The notes: generated from the letters alone by a model not told the origin. A DNA stretch of 53,584 nt from an uncultured Oscillibacter sp. (GCF_947654275.1 NZ_CANTJS010000020.1:1-53584), one strand, 5' to 3'. Positions 41,770-50,991 are shown, counted from the stretch's first letter. Numbers and translations are program-made.

Positions 41770-43143
41770 ATGGCATTTGAAGGATTAACCGAAAAACTGA
41801 ACGCCGCGTTCAAGCGCCTCCGGGGCAAGGGACGCCTGACGGAAAACGACGTCCGGGAGGCCATGCGGGAGGTCCGCCTGGCCCTGCTGGAGGCCGACGT
41901 CAGCTACAAGGTGGTCAAGGAGTTCGTCGCCACGGTGACCGAGCGGGCCGTGGGCAGCGACGTGCTGGACAGCCTTACCCCGGCGCAGCAGGTGGTGAAA
42001 ATCGTCAACGAGGAATTGACGAAGCTGATGGGCGGGGCCAACGCCCGGATTACCATGGCAAACTCCGGTCCCACCATTGTGATGATGGTGGGTCTCCAGG
42101 GCGCGGGCAAAACCACCACCACGGCAAAGCTGGGCGGGCTGATGCGCCGGCAGTACCAGAAGCGGCCGCTTCTGGCCGCCTGCGACGTGTACCGTCCCGC
42201 CGCCATCGAGCAGCTGAAGGTGGTGGGCGGCCAGATGGACCTGCCGGTTTTTGAGCAGGGACAGGGCGACCCGGTGAAGATCGCCGAGAACGCCATCCGC
42301 CACGCCAGAGACCACGGCAGCGACATGGTGTTCCTGGACACCGCGGGCCGGCTCCATGTGGACGAGAATCTGATGGACGAGCTCAGGCGGATGAAGGCCG
42401 CCGTCCATCCCAACGAAATTCTGCTGGTGGTGGACGCCATGACCGGTCAGGACGCGGTAAACGCCGCCGCGGCCTTTGACGAGGCTCTGGGCGTCGACGG
42501 CGTGATTCTCACGAAGCTGGACGGCGACGCCCGGGGCGGCGCGGCCCTGTCCATCCGGGCGGCCACGGGGAAGCCCGTCAAGTTCGCCGGCACCGGCGAG
42601 AAGCTGGACATGATCGAGCCCTTCCACCCGGACCGCATGGCCTCCCGCATTCTGGGGATGGGCGACATGCTCTCCTTCATCGAGAAGGCCGAGCAGGCCT
42701 ATGACGAAAAGCAGGCCGCCAAGCTGGAGGAAAAACTGCGGAAAAACCGCTTCACCCTCCAGGACTACTACGACCAGCTCCAGCAGCTCAAGGGCATGGG
42801 CGATCTGAGCCAGCTGCTGGGCATGATGCCGGGAGGACTGGGCAAGCAGATGCAGGGGGCGTCCATCGACGAGAAAATGATGTCCCGCACCGAGGCCATC
42901 ATCCTCTCCATGACCCCCCTGGAGCGGGAAAACCCCCAGATTCTGAACGCCAGCCGGAAAAAGCGCATTGCCGCCGGCTGCGGTCTGGAGGTGGTGGACG
43001 TAAACCGCCTGCTGAAGCAGTTCGACATGATGCAGCAGCTCACCAAGCAGATGAGCAAGAGCCGGATGCCCCAGCTGGGGGGCTTCGGCGGAATGAAAAA
43101 CCCCAGGCTTCACGGCTTCGGCCGGAAAAAGCGGTTCCGTTAA
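41770..43143 (+). CDS. ffh: Signal recognition particle protein Ffh
   Basis: The 457-residue GTPase targets nascent membrane proteins. N domain, then G domain with GLQGAGKTTTTAKL (~106-119), DTAGRLH, TKLDGDARGG, and the Met-rich M domain (LLGMMPGG, KKRIAAGCG) for 4.5S RNA and signal sequences. All normal. The C-terminal end GFGRKKRFR is basic. Confidence 0.98.
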   Translation: MAFEGLTEKLNAAFKRLRGKGRLTENDVREAMREVRLALLEADVSYKVVKEFVATVTERAVGSDVLDSLTPAQQVVKIVNEELTKLMGGANARITMANSGPTIVMMVGLQGAGKTTTTAKLGGLMRRQYQKRPLLAACDVYRPAAIEQLKVVGGQMDLPVFEQGQGDPVKIAENAIRHARDHGSDMVFLDTAGRLHVDENLMDELRRMKAAVHPNEILLVVDAMTGQDAVNAAAAFDEALGVDGVILTKLDGDARGGAALSIRAATGKPVKFAGTGEKLDMIEPFHPDRMASRILGMGDMLSFIEKAEQAYDEKQAAKLEEKLRKNRFTLQDYYDQLQQLKGMGDLSQLLGMMPGGLGKQMQGASIDEKMMSRTEAIILSMTPLERENPQILNASRKKRIAAGCGLEVVDVNRLLKQFDMMQQLTKQMSKSRMPQLGGFGGMKNPRLHGFGRKKRFR

Positions 43144-43230
43144 TAAAGCGCTATAAGTGCGGAGCATTGGAAGGCTTTCAGCATTTATAATAAATCAACA
43201 ACTATTTTAAATCTTGGAGGTACACACGCT

Positions 43231-43470
43231 ATGGTCAAAATCAGACTGCGCCGCATGGGCGCGAAGAAGGCTCCCTTCTACCGGGTTGTCGTTGCCGACT
43301 CCCGCTTCCCCCGGGACGGCCGTTTCATCGAGGAAATCGGCACCTATAATCCCTGCGTCTCCCCCGCTGAAATCAAAATCGACACCGAGCGGGCCCAGGC
43401 CTGGATCAAGTCCGGCGCCCAGCCCACCGACACCGTCAGAGCGCTTCTGAAAAAGCTGGAAGTCCTCTGA
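43231..43470 (+). CDS. rpsP: 30S ribosomal protein S16
   Basis: The 79-residue protein reads [20 protein letters not shown] and [13 protein letters not shown], the S16 signature. ATG at 43231 follows TTGGAGGTACACACGCT. It lies 87 bases after ffh. Confidence 0.98.
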   Translation: MVKIRLRRMGAKKAPFYRVVVADSRFPRDGRFIEEIGTYNPCVSPAEIKIDTERAQAWIKSGAQPTDTVRALLKKLEVL

Positions 43471-43485
43471 TCCGGAGGACGGCGC

Positions 43486-43716
43486 ATGAAGGACTTGCTG
43501 CTCTACATCGCCAGGAACCTGGTGGACAATCCCGACGCGGTCTCCGTCACGGAGGTCCCCGGAGCGCAGGAGCTGACTCTGGAGCTGCGGGTGGCCCCCG
43601 AGGACATGGGCAAGGTCATCGGCCGGCAGGGCCGCATCGCCAAGGAAATCCGGACGGTCATCCGGTCCTACGCCCAGCGTACCGGCACAAGGGTTTCTGT
43701 GGACATTGTGGACTGA
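43486..43716 (+). CDS. khpA: KH-domain RNA-binding protein KhpA
   Basis: The 76-residue KH protein (YlqC/KhpA) has the GxxG loop in VIGRQGRIAKEIR (~43-55). With KhpB it binds RNA and affects cell division in streptococci. ATG at 43486 follows CCGGAGGACGGC, 15 bases after rpsP. A terminator follows, so rimM-trmD-rplS, usually next, are not in this operon. Confidence 0.94.
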   Translation: MKDLLLYIARNLVDNPDAVSVTEVPGAQELTLELRVAPEDMGKVIGRQGRIAKEIRTVIRSYAQRTGTRVSVDIVD

Positions 43717-43730
43717 GAACGAAAAACCGG

Positions 43731-43768
43731 AAAAACCAGGAACGGCTGTCCGTTCCTGGTTTTTTTGC
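43731..43768 (+). terminator. Terminator of the ffh operon
   Basis: AAAACCAGGAACGG pairs with its complement over CTGT, then T7. GCTTTTTG repeats follow to about 43800. Confidence 0.9.
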
Positions 43769-43880
43769 TTTTTGGCTTTTTGGCTTTTTGGCGCTTTTTA
43801 GGCTTTTGGGGACTTTTTCGGACCTTTTCCGGCTTTTCCTGATTTCCCGCGTTTCGCCCGGGGGATGGGACGGCCGGACT

Positions 43881-44267
43881 TCAATCCAGGTCACATGGGA
43901 CGGCGGCCAGAAACGTCACCGGCGCGTCGGGGCTGGGCGGGCCCTCCTCCGGGTCATACCTGTAGGAATAGACCAGAATCGCGGCGTTGCAGGGCCGTTC
44001 CAAGCCCCGCGGAAACAGCTTTTTCAGCTCCGGACCGATGGCCGTGCCTTCGGAATAATGGCGGACCAGCGCTTCCGGGTCCGCAGTCAGTTCGTGCACG
44101 CTGCGCTCCGAAAAATCCGTGTCAAAGGGGTAGATATCGCACCCGCCGAAAAAATCCCGGCTGAAAGCAGGAATGTCACACCCGGCCGCACCGTCGAAAT
44201 AGTCCCTTAACATCTGCTCCGTTTCAAAGACGCCTGCCCACACAGACACAATGCCTTCCTGTTCCAT
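43881..44267 (-). CDS. Immunity protein 22-like protein
   Basis: The 128-residue protein opens GIVSVWAGVFETEQMLRDYFD, the pattern I associate with the Imm22 family (VS.W.G.f.s...l..Y), then several aromatic and acidic blocks (FGGCDIYPFDTDFSE) and a C-terminal VYSYRYDPEEG. Imm22 proteins protect against contact-dependent toxins of polymorphic systems. No toxin gene is in sight. It follows the kinase-like gene by 12 bases on the same strand. Confidence 0.6.
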   Translation of the reverse strand: MEQEGIVSVWAGVFETEQMLRDYFDGAAGCDIPAFSRDFFGGCDIYPFDTDFSERSVHELTADPEALVRHYSEGTAIGPELKKLFPRGLERPCNAAILVYSYRYDPEEGPPSPDAPVTFLAAVPCDLD

Positions 44268-44279
44268 TGACCATGCTCC

Positions 44280-44930
44280 TTACTTCCCGGTGGGGTCCTC
44301 CTCGGTGGGGCTGGGGACGGGGTGCTCCCTGTGCTCCACCATGGCCCGGATCAGCTCCACCGTGCCCCCCAGACCCAGGAAGCTGCTGTTGAGACAGCAG
44401 TCGTAGCTGTCCACCGCGCCCCACCTCTGAGAGGAATAATACTCATAGTAGGAGGCCCGGCGCTTGTCGGTCTTGAGAATCAGCGCCCTGGCCTTCTCCG
44501 GCGTCAGGCTCTGCCGCTTCGCCACCCGGCGGATGCGGTCCTCCAGAGGCGCGTGGATGAAGAGGCTCAGGTGGTTGGGGTCGCTGGCCAGGGCATAGTC
44601 CGCGCAGCGTCCGATGATGACGCAGGGGCCCTGCTCCGCAATCTGGCGGATGGTGTTGAAGGTGGCCAGATAGACCTGCTGCTCCAGGGATTCCCCCGCC
44701 CCGGCCCCCGGCAGGGAAAACATATAGGAATCCATGGCGATGGAGTACAGAAGGCTCTTGGGCCGCTCGTCGAAGTTTTCCAGAATTTTTTCGCACAGGC
44801 CGCTTTTCCTGGCGGCCTCCCGCAGGATTTCCTTATCATAAAAGGGGATGCCCAGCTCCTTCGCAACGCGGATGCCCACTTCCTTGCCGCCGCTACCGAA
44901 CTGCCGGCCAATGGTGATGATGGTTTTCAT
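44280..44930 (-). CDS. Cytidylate kinase-like family protein
   Basis: The 216-residue protein shows the P-loop variant GRQFGSGGKEVG (~8-19) and blocks typical of Cytidylate_kin2: FYDKEILREAARKSG, CVIIGRCADYAL (~103-114) and RIRRVAKRQ. It is not the housekeeping Cmk. The substrate is unknown. ATG at 44930 follows GGAGGGTCCCCCT. A consensus promoter precedes it. Confidence 0.85.
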   Translation of the reverse strand: MKTIITIGRQFGSGGKEVGIRVAKELGIPFYDKEILREAARKSGLCEKILENFDERPKSLLYSIAMDSYMFSLPGAGAGESLEQQVYLATFNTIRQIAEQGPCVIIGRCADYALASDPNHLSLFIHAPLEDRIRRVAKRQSLTPEKARALILKTDKRRASYYEYYSSQRWGAVDSYDCCLNSSFLGLGGTVELIRAMVEHREHPVPSPTEEDPTGK

Positions 44931-44959
44931 AGGGGGACCCTCCTTTCCTTGGCAGTTCT

Positions 44960-44988
44960 ATTATATTCCAAAATGCAGGCACCGTCAA
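44960..44988 (-). promoter_or_regulatory. Sigma-A promoter of the kinase-like gene
   Basis: Minus strand TTGACG and TATAAT with 17 bases between, about 30 bases before the start codon. Confidence 0.8.
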
Positions 44989-45051
44989 ATAAAACTTCGC
45001 GCCCCGCCGCCAATCCGGCCTCCCGGCCGGCCCCCGGGCTTCCATTCGTCA

Positions 45052-45132
45052 GGATGCCAAATTTTAGGACAAAAATTTGGCATCCCCGGACCGCCCCTTT
45101 GGCTTGCCAGGCTTTTCAGGCTGTGGTATCGT
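45052..45132 (+). promoter_or_regulatory. Perfect hairpin and promoter before the MBL gene
   Basis: GGATGCCAAATTTT (45052-45065) and its complement (45072-45085) flank AGGACA, a perfect 14-bp dyad between the divergent genes. A plausible promoter follows: TTGCCA (45104-45109), 17 bases, TATCGT (45127-45132). Confidence 0.5.
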
Positions 45133-45199
45133 AGAACAATCAAGATTCCGGTCCGTAGAAAACGAGAACCGCTGAAATAAAAACACAGGGGGCGCGGCT

Positions 45200-46150
45200 A
45201 TGCTGGTTTTGGATTTTATCAATGTGGGCAACGGAGATTCCATTCTGGTCCGGGAGCTGGAGGGCGGGGCGCTTCGCTTCTCCATGCTGGTGGACTGCGG
45301 GCACGACAACCTGATCCGGGATGACCATCCCGCTCCCACGGACCCCCATTCCCGGCGCATTTACGCCGGGGACTTCCTGAAAAAAGAGGGAGTGGACCAT
45401 CTGGACGTCCTTCTGGCCACCCATTACCACCGGGACCACATCGGCGGCCTGAGCCGGGTGCTGGAGGCCGCCGCGGTGGGCCAGTTCATCGCCAGCTACA
45501 TCCCGCCGGAGGAAAACGGCCCCCTGGACCCCGACGGGGACAACGGCCTGCCCAAGGCCGCCCGGAACCTGCTGCGCTGTGTGGACATGTACGCCCGGGC
45601 CCTCCGGGAGCACCCGGACCGGGTGGAGGAATTCATTGAATATCCGGGGGACCGGGTGGAGCGCCTCCAGCTGACGGAGGACCTGTCCATGGACCTCATC
45701 GCCGGGGAGCCGGCCCTGTATCCCCGGCAGAAGGCAATCTACGACGCCGCCTTCCGGGGGGAGCGGAACGCCTATGACCTGATGCGCTGGACCAAGTCCA
45801 TGAACATCTCCAGTCTCCGCCAGCGGCTCTATTACCACGGGAGGGAAATCGTCCTGGGAGGCGACGCCTACGGCGTCGTCTGGGACAACGACACCCTGTT
45901 CCCCTGCGACATTCTGAAGGTCCCCCATCACGCCTCCCTGGCCTCCATCAACCGCAAGGTCCTCAGCCGTCTGGCCCCCAGGACGGCGGTGGTCTGCGTG
46001 GCGGCGGGCCGGCCCGACGAGCGGCCCCATCCCTGCATCGTCTCCCTGCTTCAGGAGTACGTTCAGGACCTCCGTTTCACCGACGCCGTGGACATTCCCG
46101 GACTGGTGGAGCCGGCATTCCACGAGTCGGTCCATATCGAAATCGACTAG
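45200..46150 (+). CDS. MBL-fold metallohydrolase, ComEC-like
   Basis: The 316-residue soluble protein starts LVLDFINVGNGDSILVRE, typical of ComEC/Rec2-related beta-lactamase-fold domains, and has the metal motif THYHRDHIGG (~72-81) and the later VLGGDA and KVPHHASL. It lacks membrane segments, so it is not a DNA channel. Nuclease or phosphodiesterase activity is possible; the substrate is unknown. ATG at 45200 follows AGGGGGCGCGGCT. It is monocistronic. Confidence 0.87.
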   Translation: MLVLDFINVGNGDSILVRELEGGALRFSMLVDCGHDNLIRDDHPAPTDPHSRRIYAGDFLKKEGVDHLDVLLATHYHRDHIGGLSRVLEAAAVGQFIASYIPPEENGPLDPDGDNGLPKAARNLLRCVDMYARALREHPDRVEEFIEYPGDRVERLQLTEDLSMDLIAGEPALYPRQKAIYDAAFRGERNAYDLMRWTKSMNISSLRQRLYYHGREIVLGGDAYGVVWDNDTLFPCDILKVPHHASLASINRKVLSRLAPRTAVVCVAAGRPDERPHPCIVSLLQEYVQDLRFTDAVDIPGLVEPAFHESVHIEID

Positions 46151-46176
46151 GGGCGAAACAGCAATACTGCACAAAT

Positions 46177-46213
46177 CTAAAAAATCCCGGAGCGGTACGC
46201 TCCGGGATTTTTC
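46177..46213. terminator. Bidirectional terminator after the MBL gene
   Basis: AAAAAATCCCGGAGCG and its complement over GTA, with A and T runs, shared with folD on the other strand. Confidence 0.88.
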
Positions 46214-46287
46214 TGTGTGTGCGCGGGACTTTTTTCTCGTTCTGGGACTTTTTGTGTGCACCAAAACTTTGGGCCGGGCCCGGTCCC

Positions 46288-47136
46288 TCAGACCTCCTGC
46301 GCCTGATGAAGCTGGGCGGCATACAGCACGCCGCGCATCAGCATGGCCCGGGTCATGGGGCCCACGCCGCCGGGCACCGGGGTGATGAAAGCGGCTTTTT
46401 TCTCCACCGCCTCAAAGTCCACGTCGCCCCGGAGCTTTCCGTTCTCTCCCCGGTTGATGGCCACGTCAATCACCGCGGCCCCCTCCTTCACCATATCCCC
46501 GGTGACCAGTCCGGGGCGGCCCACGGCGGACACCAGAATGTCCGCCTGACGGGTGTGCTCCGCCAGGTTTTCCGTCCGGGAGTGGCAGAGGGTGACGGTG
46601 CCGTCGGCCTGGGTCAGCAGAGCCGCCAGAGGCTGGCCCACCAGACTGCTCCGGCCAATGACAACACAGCGCTTCCCCCGGACGGGGATGTCATAGGCCT
46701 TCAGCATCTCCATGACGCCGGCGGGGGTGCAGGGCCGGAAGCCCTCCCGGCCCAGGGTCATCTTGCCCACGTTGAGGGGGTGGAAGCAGTCCACGTCCTT
46801 GTCGGGGCGGATGGCCTCCAGCACCTGTTTGGAATCCAGCCCCTCAGGCAGGGGGAGCTGGACCAGGATGCCGTCTGCCGCCGGGTCGTTGTTCAGGGCT
46901 TGAATAAGGGCCATCAGGTCCTCCTGGCGGGTGTCCGCCGGAAGCCGGTGGGCAAGACTGCGGATGCCGCACTCGGCGCAGTCCCGCTCCTTGCCCCGTA
47001 CGTAAATTTGAGAGGCCGGGTCCTCGCCCACCAGGACCACCGCCAGAACCGGTTGGGCGGGCAGCGCCGCCGCCTCCTCCCGGACCTGGGCCTTGATTTT
47101 GGCCGCCAGGGCCTTTCCGTCAATCCATACCGCCAT
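46288..47136 (-). CDS. folD: Methylenetetrahydrofolate dehydrogenase/cyclohydrolase
   Basis: The 282-residue bifunctional enzyme interconverts 5,10-methylene- and 10-formyl-tetrahydrofolate. Signatures are VQLPLPEGLDSKQVLEAI, VVIGRSSLVGQPLAALL and PVPGGVGPMTRAML. Its start overlaps the lgt 3' end by 17 bases. It is last in yfmF-yfmH-lgt-folD. No deviation from the family is seen. Confidence 0.96.
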   Translation of the reverse strand: MAVWIDGKALAAKIKAQVREEAAALPAQPVLAVVLVGEDPASQIYVRGKERDCAECGIRSLAHRLPADTRQEDLMALIQALNNDPAADGILVQLPLPEGLDSKQVLEAIRPDKDVDCFHPLNVGKMTLGREGFRPCTPAGVMEMLKAYDIPVRGKRCVVIGRSSLVGQPLAALLTQADGTVTLCHSRTENLAEHTRQADILVSAVGRPGLVTGDMVKEGAAVIDVAINRGENGKLRGDVDFEAVEKKAAFITPVPGGVGPMTRAMLMRGVLYAAQLHQAQEV

Positions 47137-48244
47137 TGGGTTTGTCCTCCTTTGGTTTTTCGCCTTCCGGTTTTTCGCCCACAGGTTTTTCGCCCACAGG
47201 TTCCTCGCCCTCGGGTTTTTCGCCCTCCGGCGGGGGGCAGTCCTCCTCCCCGCCCCTCAGGCCCGCCGCCGGGGCGGCGGAGAGAACCCCGGCCTCCAGA
47301 CGGGCGTCCGCCTGCATCCGCGCGGCGGCTTCCGCCGCCTCGGCCTCCGCCCGAGCCTCCGCCTCCGCCGCCAGCCGGTTCACCAGCAGGTTTTCCGGCA
47401 GGGCCTTCCGAATCCGGATGTTGTAGAACAGCATGACGGCAGCCACACAGGCCATGACCAGGCTCAGGGCCTGGGAGACCCGAATGGGCTGGCCCAGGAA
47501 GGTCCAGTCGAAAAGATACAGGCTGTCGGTCCGCAGGCCCTCAATCCAGGACCGGCCCAGGCCGTACCACAGGAAGTAGAACCAGGTGTTTTCCCCGTCG
47601 AACCGCCGCCCCCTGGAGACGATGAAGAGAATCAGCCCCAGACCAAGCAGGTTCCAAAGGCTCTCATACAAAAAGGTGGGATGGACCTCCACAAACTGAT
47701 ACTGGCTGACCCACAGCCGCATCCGCCAGGGCAGCTCCGTAGGGCCGCCGAAGGCCTCCCGGTTGATGAAGTTGGCCCAGCGGCCAATGATCTGGCCCAG
47801 CAGCAGGCCCATCACCGCCAGGTCCGCCATGGCCCCGAAGCGGATTTTCTTCCGCCGGGCGTAGAGAAAGGCCACCAGCGCCCCGGCAATCACGGTGCCG
47901 TAAATGGCCAGGCCGCCGTCCCAAATGGCGATGATCCGGCCCCAGTCCAGGCCCCCGGCTGCATTCCGGTACAGGTCCAGGTAAAACACCACATAATAGA
48001 TTCGGGACCCCAGGATACAGCAGGGCACCGCCCAGAGCACCAGGTCCAGCACGTTGTCCTCCGTCAGACCGTACCGGGGGGCCAGCTTCATGCACAGCAG
48101 CATCCCCGCCAGAGAGGCCAGGGCCAGGATGATGCCGTACCAGTAAATCCCGTGGCCGACGTGCAGGGCCACCGGGTCCGGGTTGAACTCCCAGCCGCCG
48201 AACAGGCCGGGAAAGGAAATGGGCATATCTTTCAGCGCAGTCAA
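47120..48244 (-). CDS. lgt: Prolipoprotein diacylglyceryl transferase with C-terminal extension
   Basis: Residues 1-~285 form the seven-segment Lgt that adds diacylglycerol to the lipobox Cys; the signature GRWANFINREAFGG is near residue 142. About 85 extra residues follow: an Ala/Glu helix (AEAEARAEAEAAEAAA) and repeats of EKPxGE up to the C-terminus, coded by 15-18-bp DNA repeats (47155-47235). The TTG at 48244 lies 8 bases after AAGGAG; an ATG six codons on is an alternative. It is 38 bases after yfmH. Confidence 0.92.
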   Translation of the reverse strand: MTALKDMPISFPGLFGGWEFNPDPVALHVGHGIYWYGIILALASLAGMLLCMKLAPRYGLTEDNVLDLVLWAVPCCILGSRIYYVVFYLDLYRNAAGGLDWGRIIAIWDGGLAIYGTVIAGALVAFLYARRKKIRFGAMADLAVMGLLLGQIIGRWANFINREAFGGPTELPWRMRLWVSQYQFVEVHPTFLYESLWNLLGLGLILFIVSRGRRFDGENTWFYFLWYGLGRSWIEGLRTDSLYLFDWTFLGQPIRVSQALSLVMACVAAVMLFYNIRIRKALPENLLVNRLAAEAEARAEAEAAEAAARMQADARLEAGVLSAAPAAGLRGGEEDCPPPEGEKPEGEEPVGEKPVGEKPEGEKPKEDKPNGGMD

Positions 48245-48282
48245 GGCAATTGCTCCTTCTTTCTTGATTGGAATGCCGGAGA

Positions 48283-49554
48283 TCAGCCCTCTTTGGGGAC
48301 AATCTCGCTGAGGACCGACCGCTCCTCCGTGATGTTTTCCTTCAGAAAGGCCAGCAGGTCATCGGGTCCGATGGAGTCGAAGGTCTCCGGGAAGCGCAGG
48401 GGGTCGTAGCTGTTGAAACAGCCCTCGGTCATGGTGACGGCGATGTTTTCAAAGGAGTCCAGGCCCCGCAGGCTGGCGCCGAAGGCGGCCCGGCGAATCT
48501 GCTGGTAGAAATCCGGGTCCACGCCCTCCCGGACCAGACGGCGGGCCTCCTGGCAGACGGCGGCGGACACGGCCCGGGGGTCCTTGCTGTCGCCTCCGGC
48601 GGAGAAATAGGCCGCGCCGGGCAGCATCTCATAGGACCCGCCGAAGCTGGCGTTAATCAGCCCCTGACTGTAGAGCCGCTGATAGAGGGGGCTGGACTCC
48701 CCCAGAAGCAGGTCGCAGGCCAGCTCGCCCACAATCAGGCTCCGGAAATAGTTCTCCCCCTCCCACACCGGGCGGCACTTGAAGCCCAGCAGGAACTGAG
48801 GCAGGGAGACCTCCATGGCAATACGGCTCTCCCGCTTCGCCACGGTCTCCGGCTCCTCCTCCCACGCCCGGGAGATGGGCGCGCCGCTCTCCCGGGGAAG
48901 CACCCTGCGGGCCAGGTCGGAGATGTGGATGGGGTCCACGTCTCCCACCACCGTCAGAATCATGTTGGCGGGGGTGTAGAAGGCCTTGTGGCAGGCATAG
49001 AGCGTGTCCGCCGTGATGTGGGAGATGCTCTCCACCGTGCCGGCGATGGAAACCCGGGCGGGATTCACGCTGTAGAGGCACTGGAGCATCTGGTGATAGA
49101 CCTGCCAGTCGGGATTGTCCTCAATCATGCGGATTTCCTGGCCGATGATGCCCTGCTCCTTGGCCACGCTCTCCTCGGTAAACCAGGGGATGGAGACGAA
49201 GGAGAGGAGGATTTCCAGGTTCTCCTCGAAATGCTCCGTGGAGCTGAAATAATACCCGGTGAGGGCGTTGGCGGTGAAGGCGTTGGGCTCGGCCCCGTTC
49301 TGGGCCAGGCGCTGGAGGGCGTTGCCCTCCTCGGTGTCGAACATCTTGTGCTCCAGATAGTGGGCAATGCCGGCGGGGGTGTCCCGCAGCTGTCCGTCCA
49401 GGGTGAAGCGGGTGTCCATGCCGCCGTAATTGGTGGCGAAAAAGGCGTATTTTTTGGCGTAGCCCGGCTTGGACACAATCCGGAGCTCCAGCCCGTTGGG
49501 CAGCGTCTCCAGACAGACAGACTCCCCAATCCGTTCATAAAAGCGCTGCTTCAT
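48283..49554 (-). CDS. yfmH: M16 peptidase, YfmH type (EF-P 5-aminopentanol modification-associated)
   Basis: The 423-residue peptidase has the inverted zinc motif HYLEH (H-x2-E-H) in IAHYLEHKMFDTEEGNALQRL (~66-86), so this is the active subunit. In Bacillus YmfH and YmfF are linked to EF-P modification and export factors. The ATG overlaps the YfmF stop (ATGA). It pairs with the metal-less partner. Confidence 0.9.
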   Translation of the reverse strand: MKQRFYERIGESVCLETLPNGLELRIVSKPGYAKKYAFFATNYGGMDTRFTLDGQLRDTPAGIAHYLEHKMFDTEEGNALQRLAQNGAEPNAFTANALTGYYFSSTEHFEENLEILLSFVSIPWFTEESVAKEQGIIGQEIRMIEDNPDWQVYHQMLQCLYSVNPARVSIAGTVESISHITADTLYACHKAFYTPANMILTVVGDVDPIHISDLARRVLPRESGAPISRAWEEEPETVAKRESRIAMEVSLPQFLLGFKCRPVWEGENYFRSLIVGELACDLLLGESSPLYQRLYSQGLINASFGGSYEMLPGAAYFSAGGDSKDPRAVSAAVCQEARRLVREGVDPDFYQQIRRAAFGASLRGLDSFENIAVTMTEGCFNSYDPLRFPETFDSIGPDDLLAFLKENITEERSVLSEIVPKEG

Positions 49555-50822
49555 GCCTCCGCCTCCTTTCCCCGCAGGAAGTATACCGTGTCCAGCTCCA
49601 CCGTCTCCATGGCCCGGCAGATGCGCTCCAATGTGACCTCCCGGACCTTGGCGGCCAGCAGCTCCGGCGTCTCGTTCCGGCCCACGGCGGCCTGGCTGAC
49701 GAAAAAGTTCTCCAGACGGCCCTGGGAATCCCCCATGGAGGCGTACGCGTTCAGCAGCGTGCTCCGGGCCCCCTCCAGCTCCCAGTCCTCCAGCTCGCCC
49801 TTCCGGACGGCCTCCAGCTGGGCCAGAATCTCGTCATAGGCCTTCTGATAGTTCTCAAACTCGATGCCGGAGGAAACGGTAATCAGCCCCTTCTGCCGGT
49901 GGAAGAGGGAAGAGGCGTAATAACACAGGGAGAGCTTTTCCCGCACGTTCAGGAAGAGTCTGGAATTGCTGCTGCCGCCGAAGAGGGTGTTGCCCAGCAG
50001 CAGGGCGGGAACGTCCTCGCTGCCGCAGGAGAAGCCCATGCCCAGCTTGCCCTGAACCACGTCCAGAGACTCGGTAACGGTCCGGACCGTCTCCGGGGCG
50101 GCGTGGGAAACCGTGGGGGGAACCTGGTCCCGGACGTTCTTCCGGGGCAGGGTGGCGAAGGCGGCCCGGAGGGCCTCCTCCACCCGCTCCAGACCGGCGC
50201 TGCCGCTGTAGAACAGTTCCAGCCGGGCGGAGGCAATCAGCTCCCGATAGAGGGCGTAGAGCTTCCGGGGCTGGATGGCCTCCGCCGACTCCACGCTGCC
50301 CAGCCGGGAAACGCCATAGGGCTCTCCGGCACACATCTCCTGAAGCAGCCGCCAGTCGGCGTAGCTGCGCTTGTCGTTGAGCACGCTGCGGATGGCGTCG
50401 GCCAGGTTCACCTGCTCGCTCTCGAAATAATCCGTCACAAAGCGGCCTCCCTCGGTGACGGGGTCGCAGATCAGCTCGCCCAGCAGCGCCGCCGCGGGCT
50501 CCAGCAGCCGTTCGCCGCCGGGGGCATACCGGTCGTCGATAAAGCCGGCCACAAAGCCCACGCATTGGCTCTCTCCGCATTTGCGGACGGTGCTGTCAAT
50601 GCGGGCCCCATACAGCCGGTCCAGCCTGGCGGACAGGCTGCTCATGTCCGGACAGGTGACGGTGCCCCGCCGCAGCAGGCTGGGCAGCAGCGCGCAGGCG
50701 GAGGCGGTCTCCTGCCGGAGGGGGGTGATGAATTGAGCGGACAGAATACTTGTTTTGAATTTATTCGCCGGCAGATGGGTGAGATACATCCCGTCCGCCA
50801 GGCGGCGTCTGGTCATTTCCAA
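49551..50822 (-). CDS. yfmF: M16 peptidase-like, YfmF type
   Basis: The partner protein also has 423 residues but lacks the H-x2-E-H motif in the equivalent place (CALLPSLLRRGT), as inactive M16 subunits do. Blocks include ESEQVNLADAIRSVLNDKRSYADWR and LFGGSSNSRLFLNVREKLSLCYYASS. It probably forms a heterodimer with YfmH. First gene of the operon, with a promoter at 50900-50928. Confidence 0.9.
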   Translation of the reverse strand: MEMTRRRLADGMYLTHLPANKFKTSILSAQFITPLRQETASACALLPSLLRRGTVTCPDMSSLSARLDRLYGARIDSTVRKCGESQCVGFVAGFIDDRYAPGGERLLEPAAALLGELICDPVTEGGRFVTDYFESEQVNLADAIRSVLNDKRSYADWRLLQEMCAGEPYGVSRLGSVESAEAIQPRKLYALYRELIASARLELFYSGSAGLERVEEALRAAFATLPRKNVRDQVPPTVSHAAPETVRTVTESLDVVQGKLGMGFSCGSEDVPALLLGNTLFGGSSNSRLFLNVREKLSLCYYASSLFHRQKGLITVSSGIEFENYQKAYDEILAQLEAVRKGELEDWELEGARSTLLNAYASMGDSQGRLENFFVSQAAVGRNETPELLAAKVREVTLERICRAMETVELDTVYFLRGKEAEA

Positions 50823-50899
50823 GTTCTCAGCTCCTTTTGTAAGGTTCGGGTGTGGGTGGAGAACGCCGGAAAGGCGTCCAATGTGTCAATTTATATCCA

Positions 50900-50928
50900 A
50901 GTATATACCGAACAGGCCGGGAATGCAA
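50900..50928 (-). promoter_or_regulatory. Sigma-A promoter of yfmF-yfmH-lgt-folD
   Basis: Minus strand TTGCAT, 17 bases, TATACT, 77 bases before the start codon. Confidence 0.65.
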
Positions 50929-50962
50929 GATGGCCGCCTGAAAAACCGGTACGGGAAAACAG

Positions 50963-50991
50963 GCATATCCGCGGCCCTTCCGGCATAGGTT
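50963..50991 (+). promoter_or_regulatory. Possible sigma-E promoter of spoIIP
   Basis: GCATATC and CATAGGTT about 15 bases apart resemble the mother-cell sigma-E boxes (GKATATT, CATAcamT). SpoIIP is sigma-E controlled in Bacillus. The match is imperfect. Confidence 0.4.
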
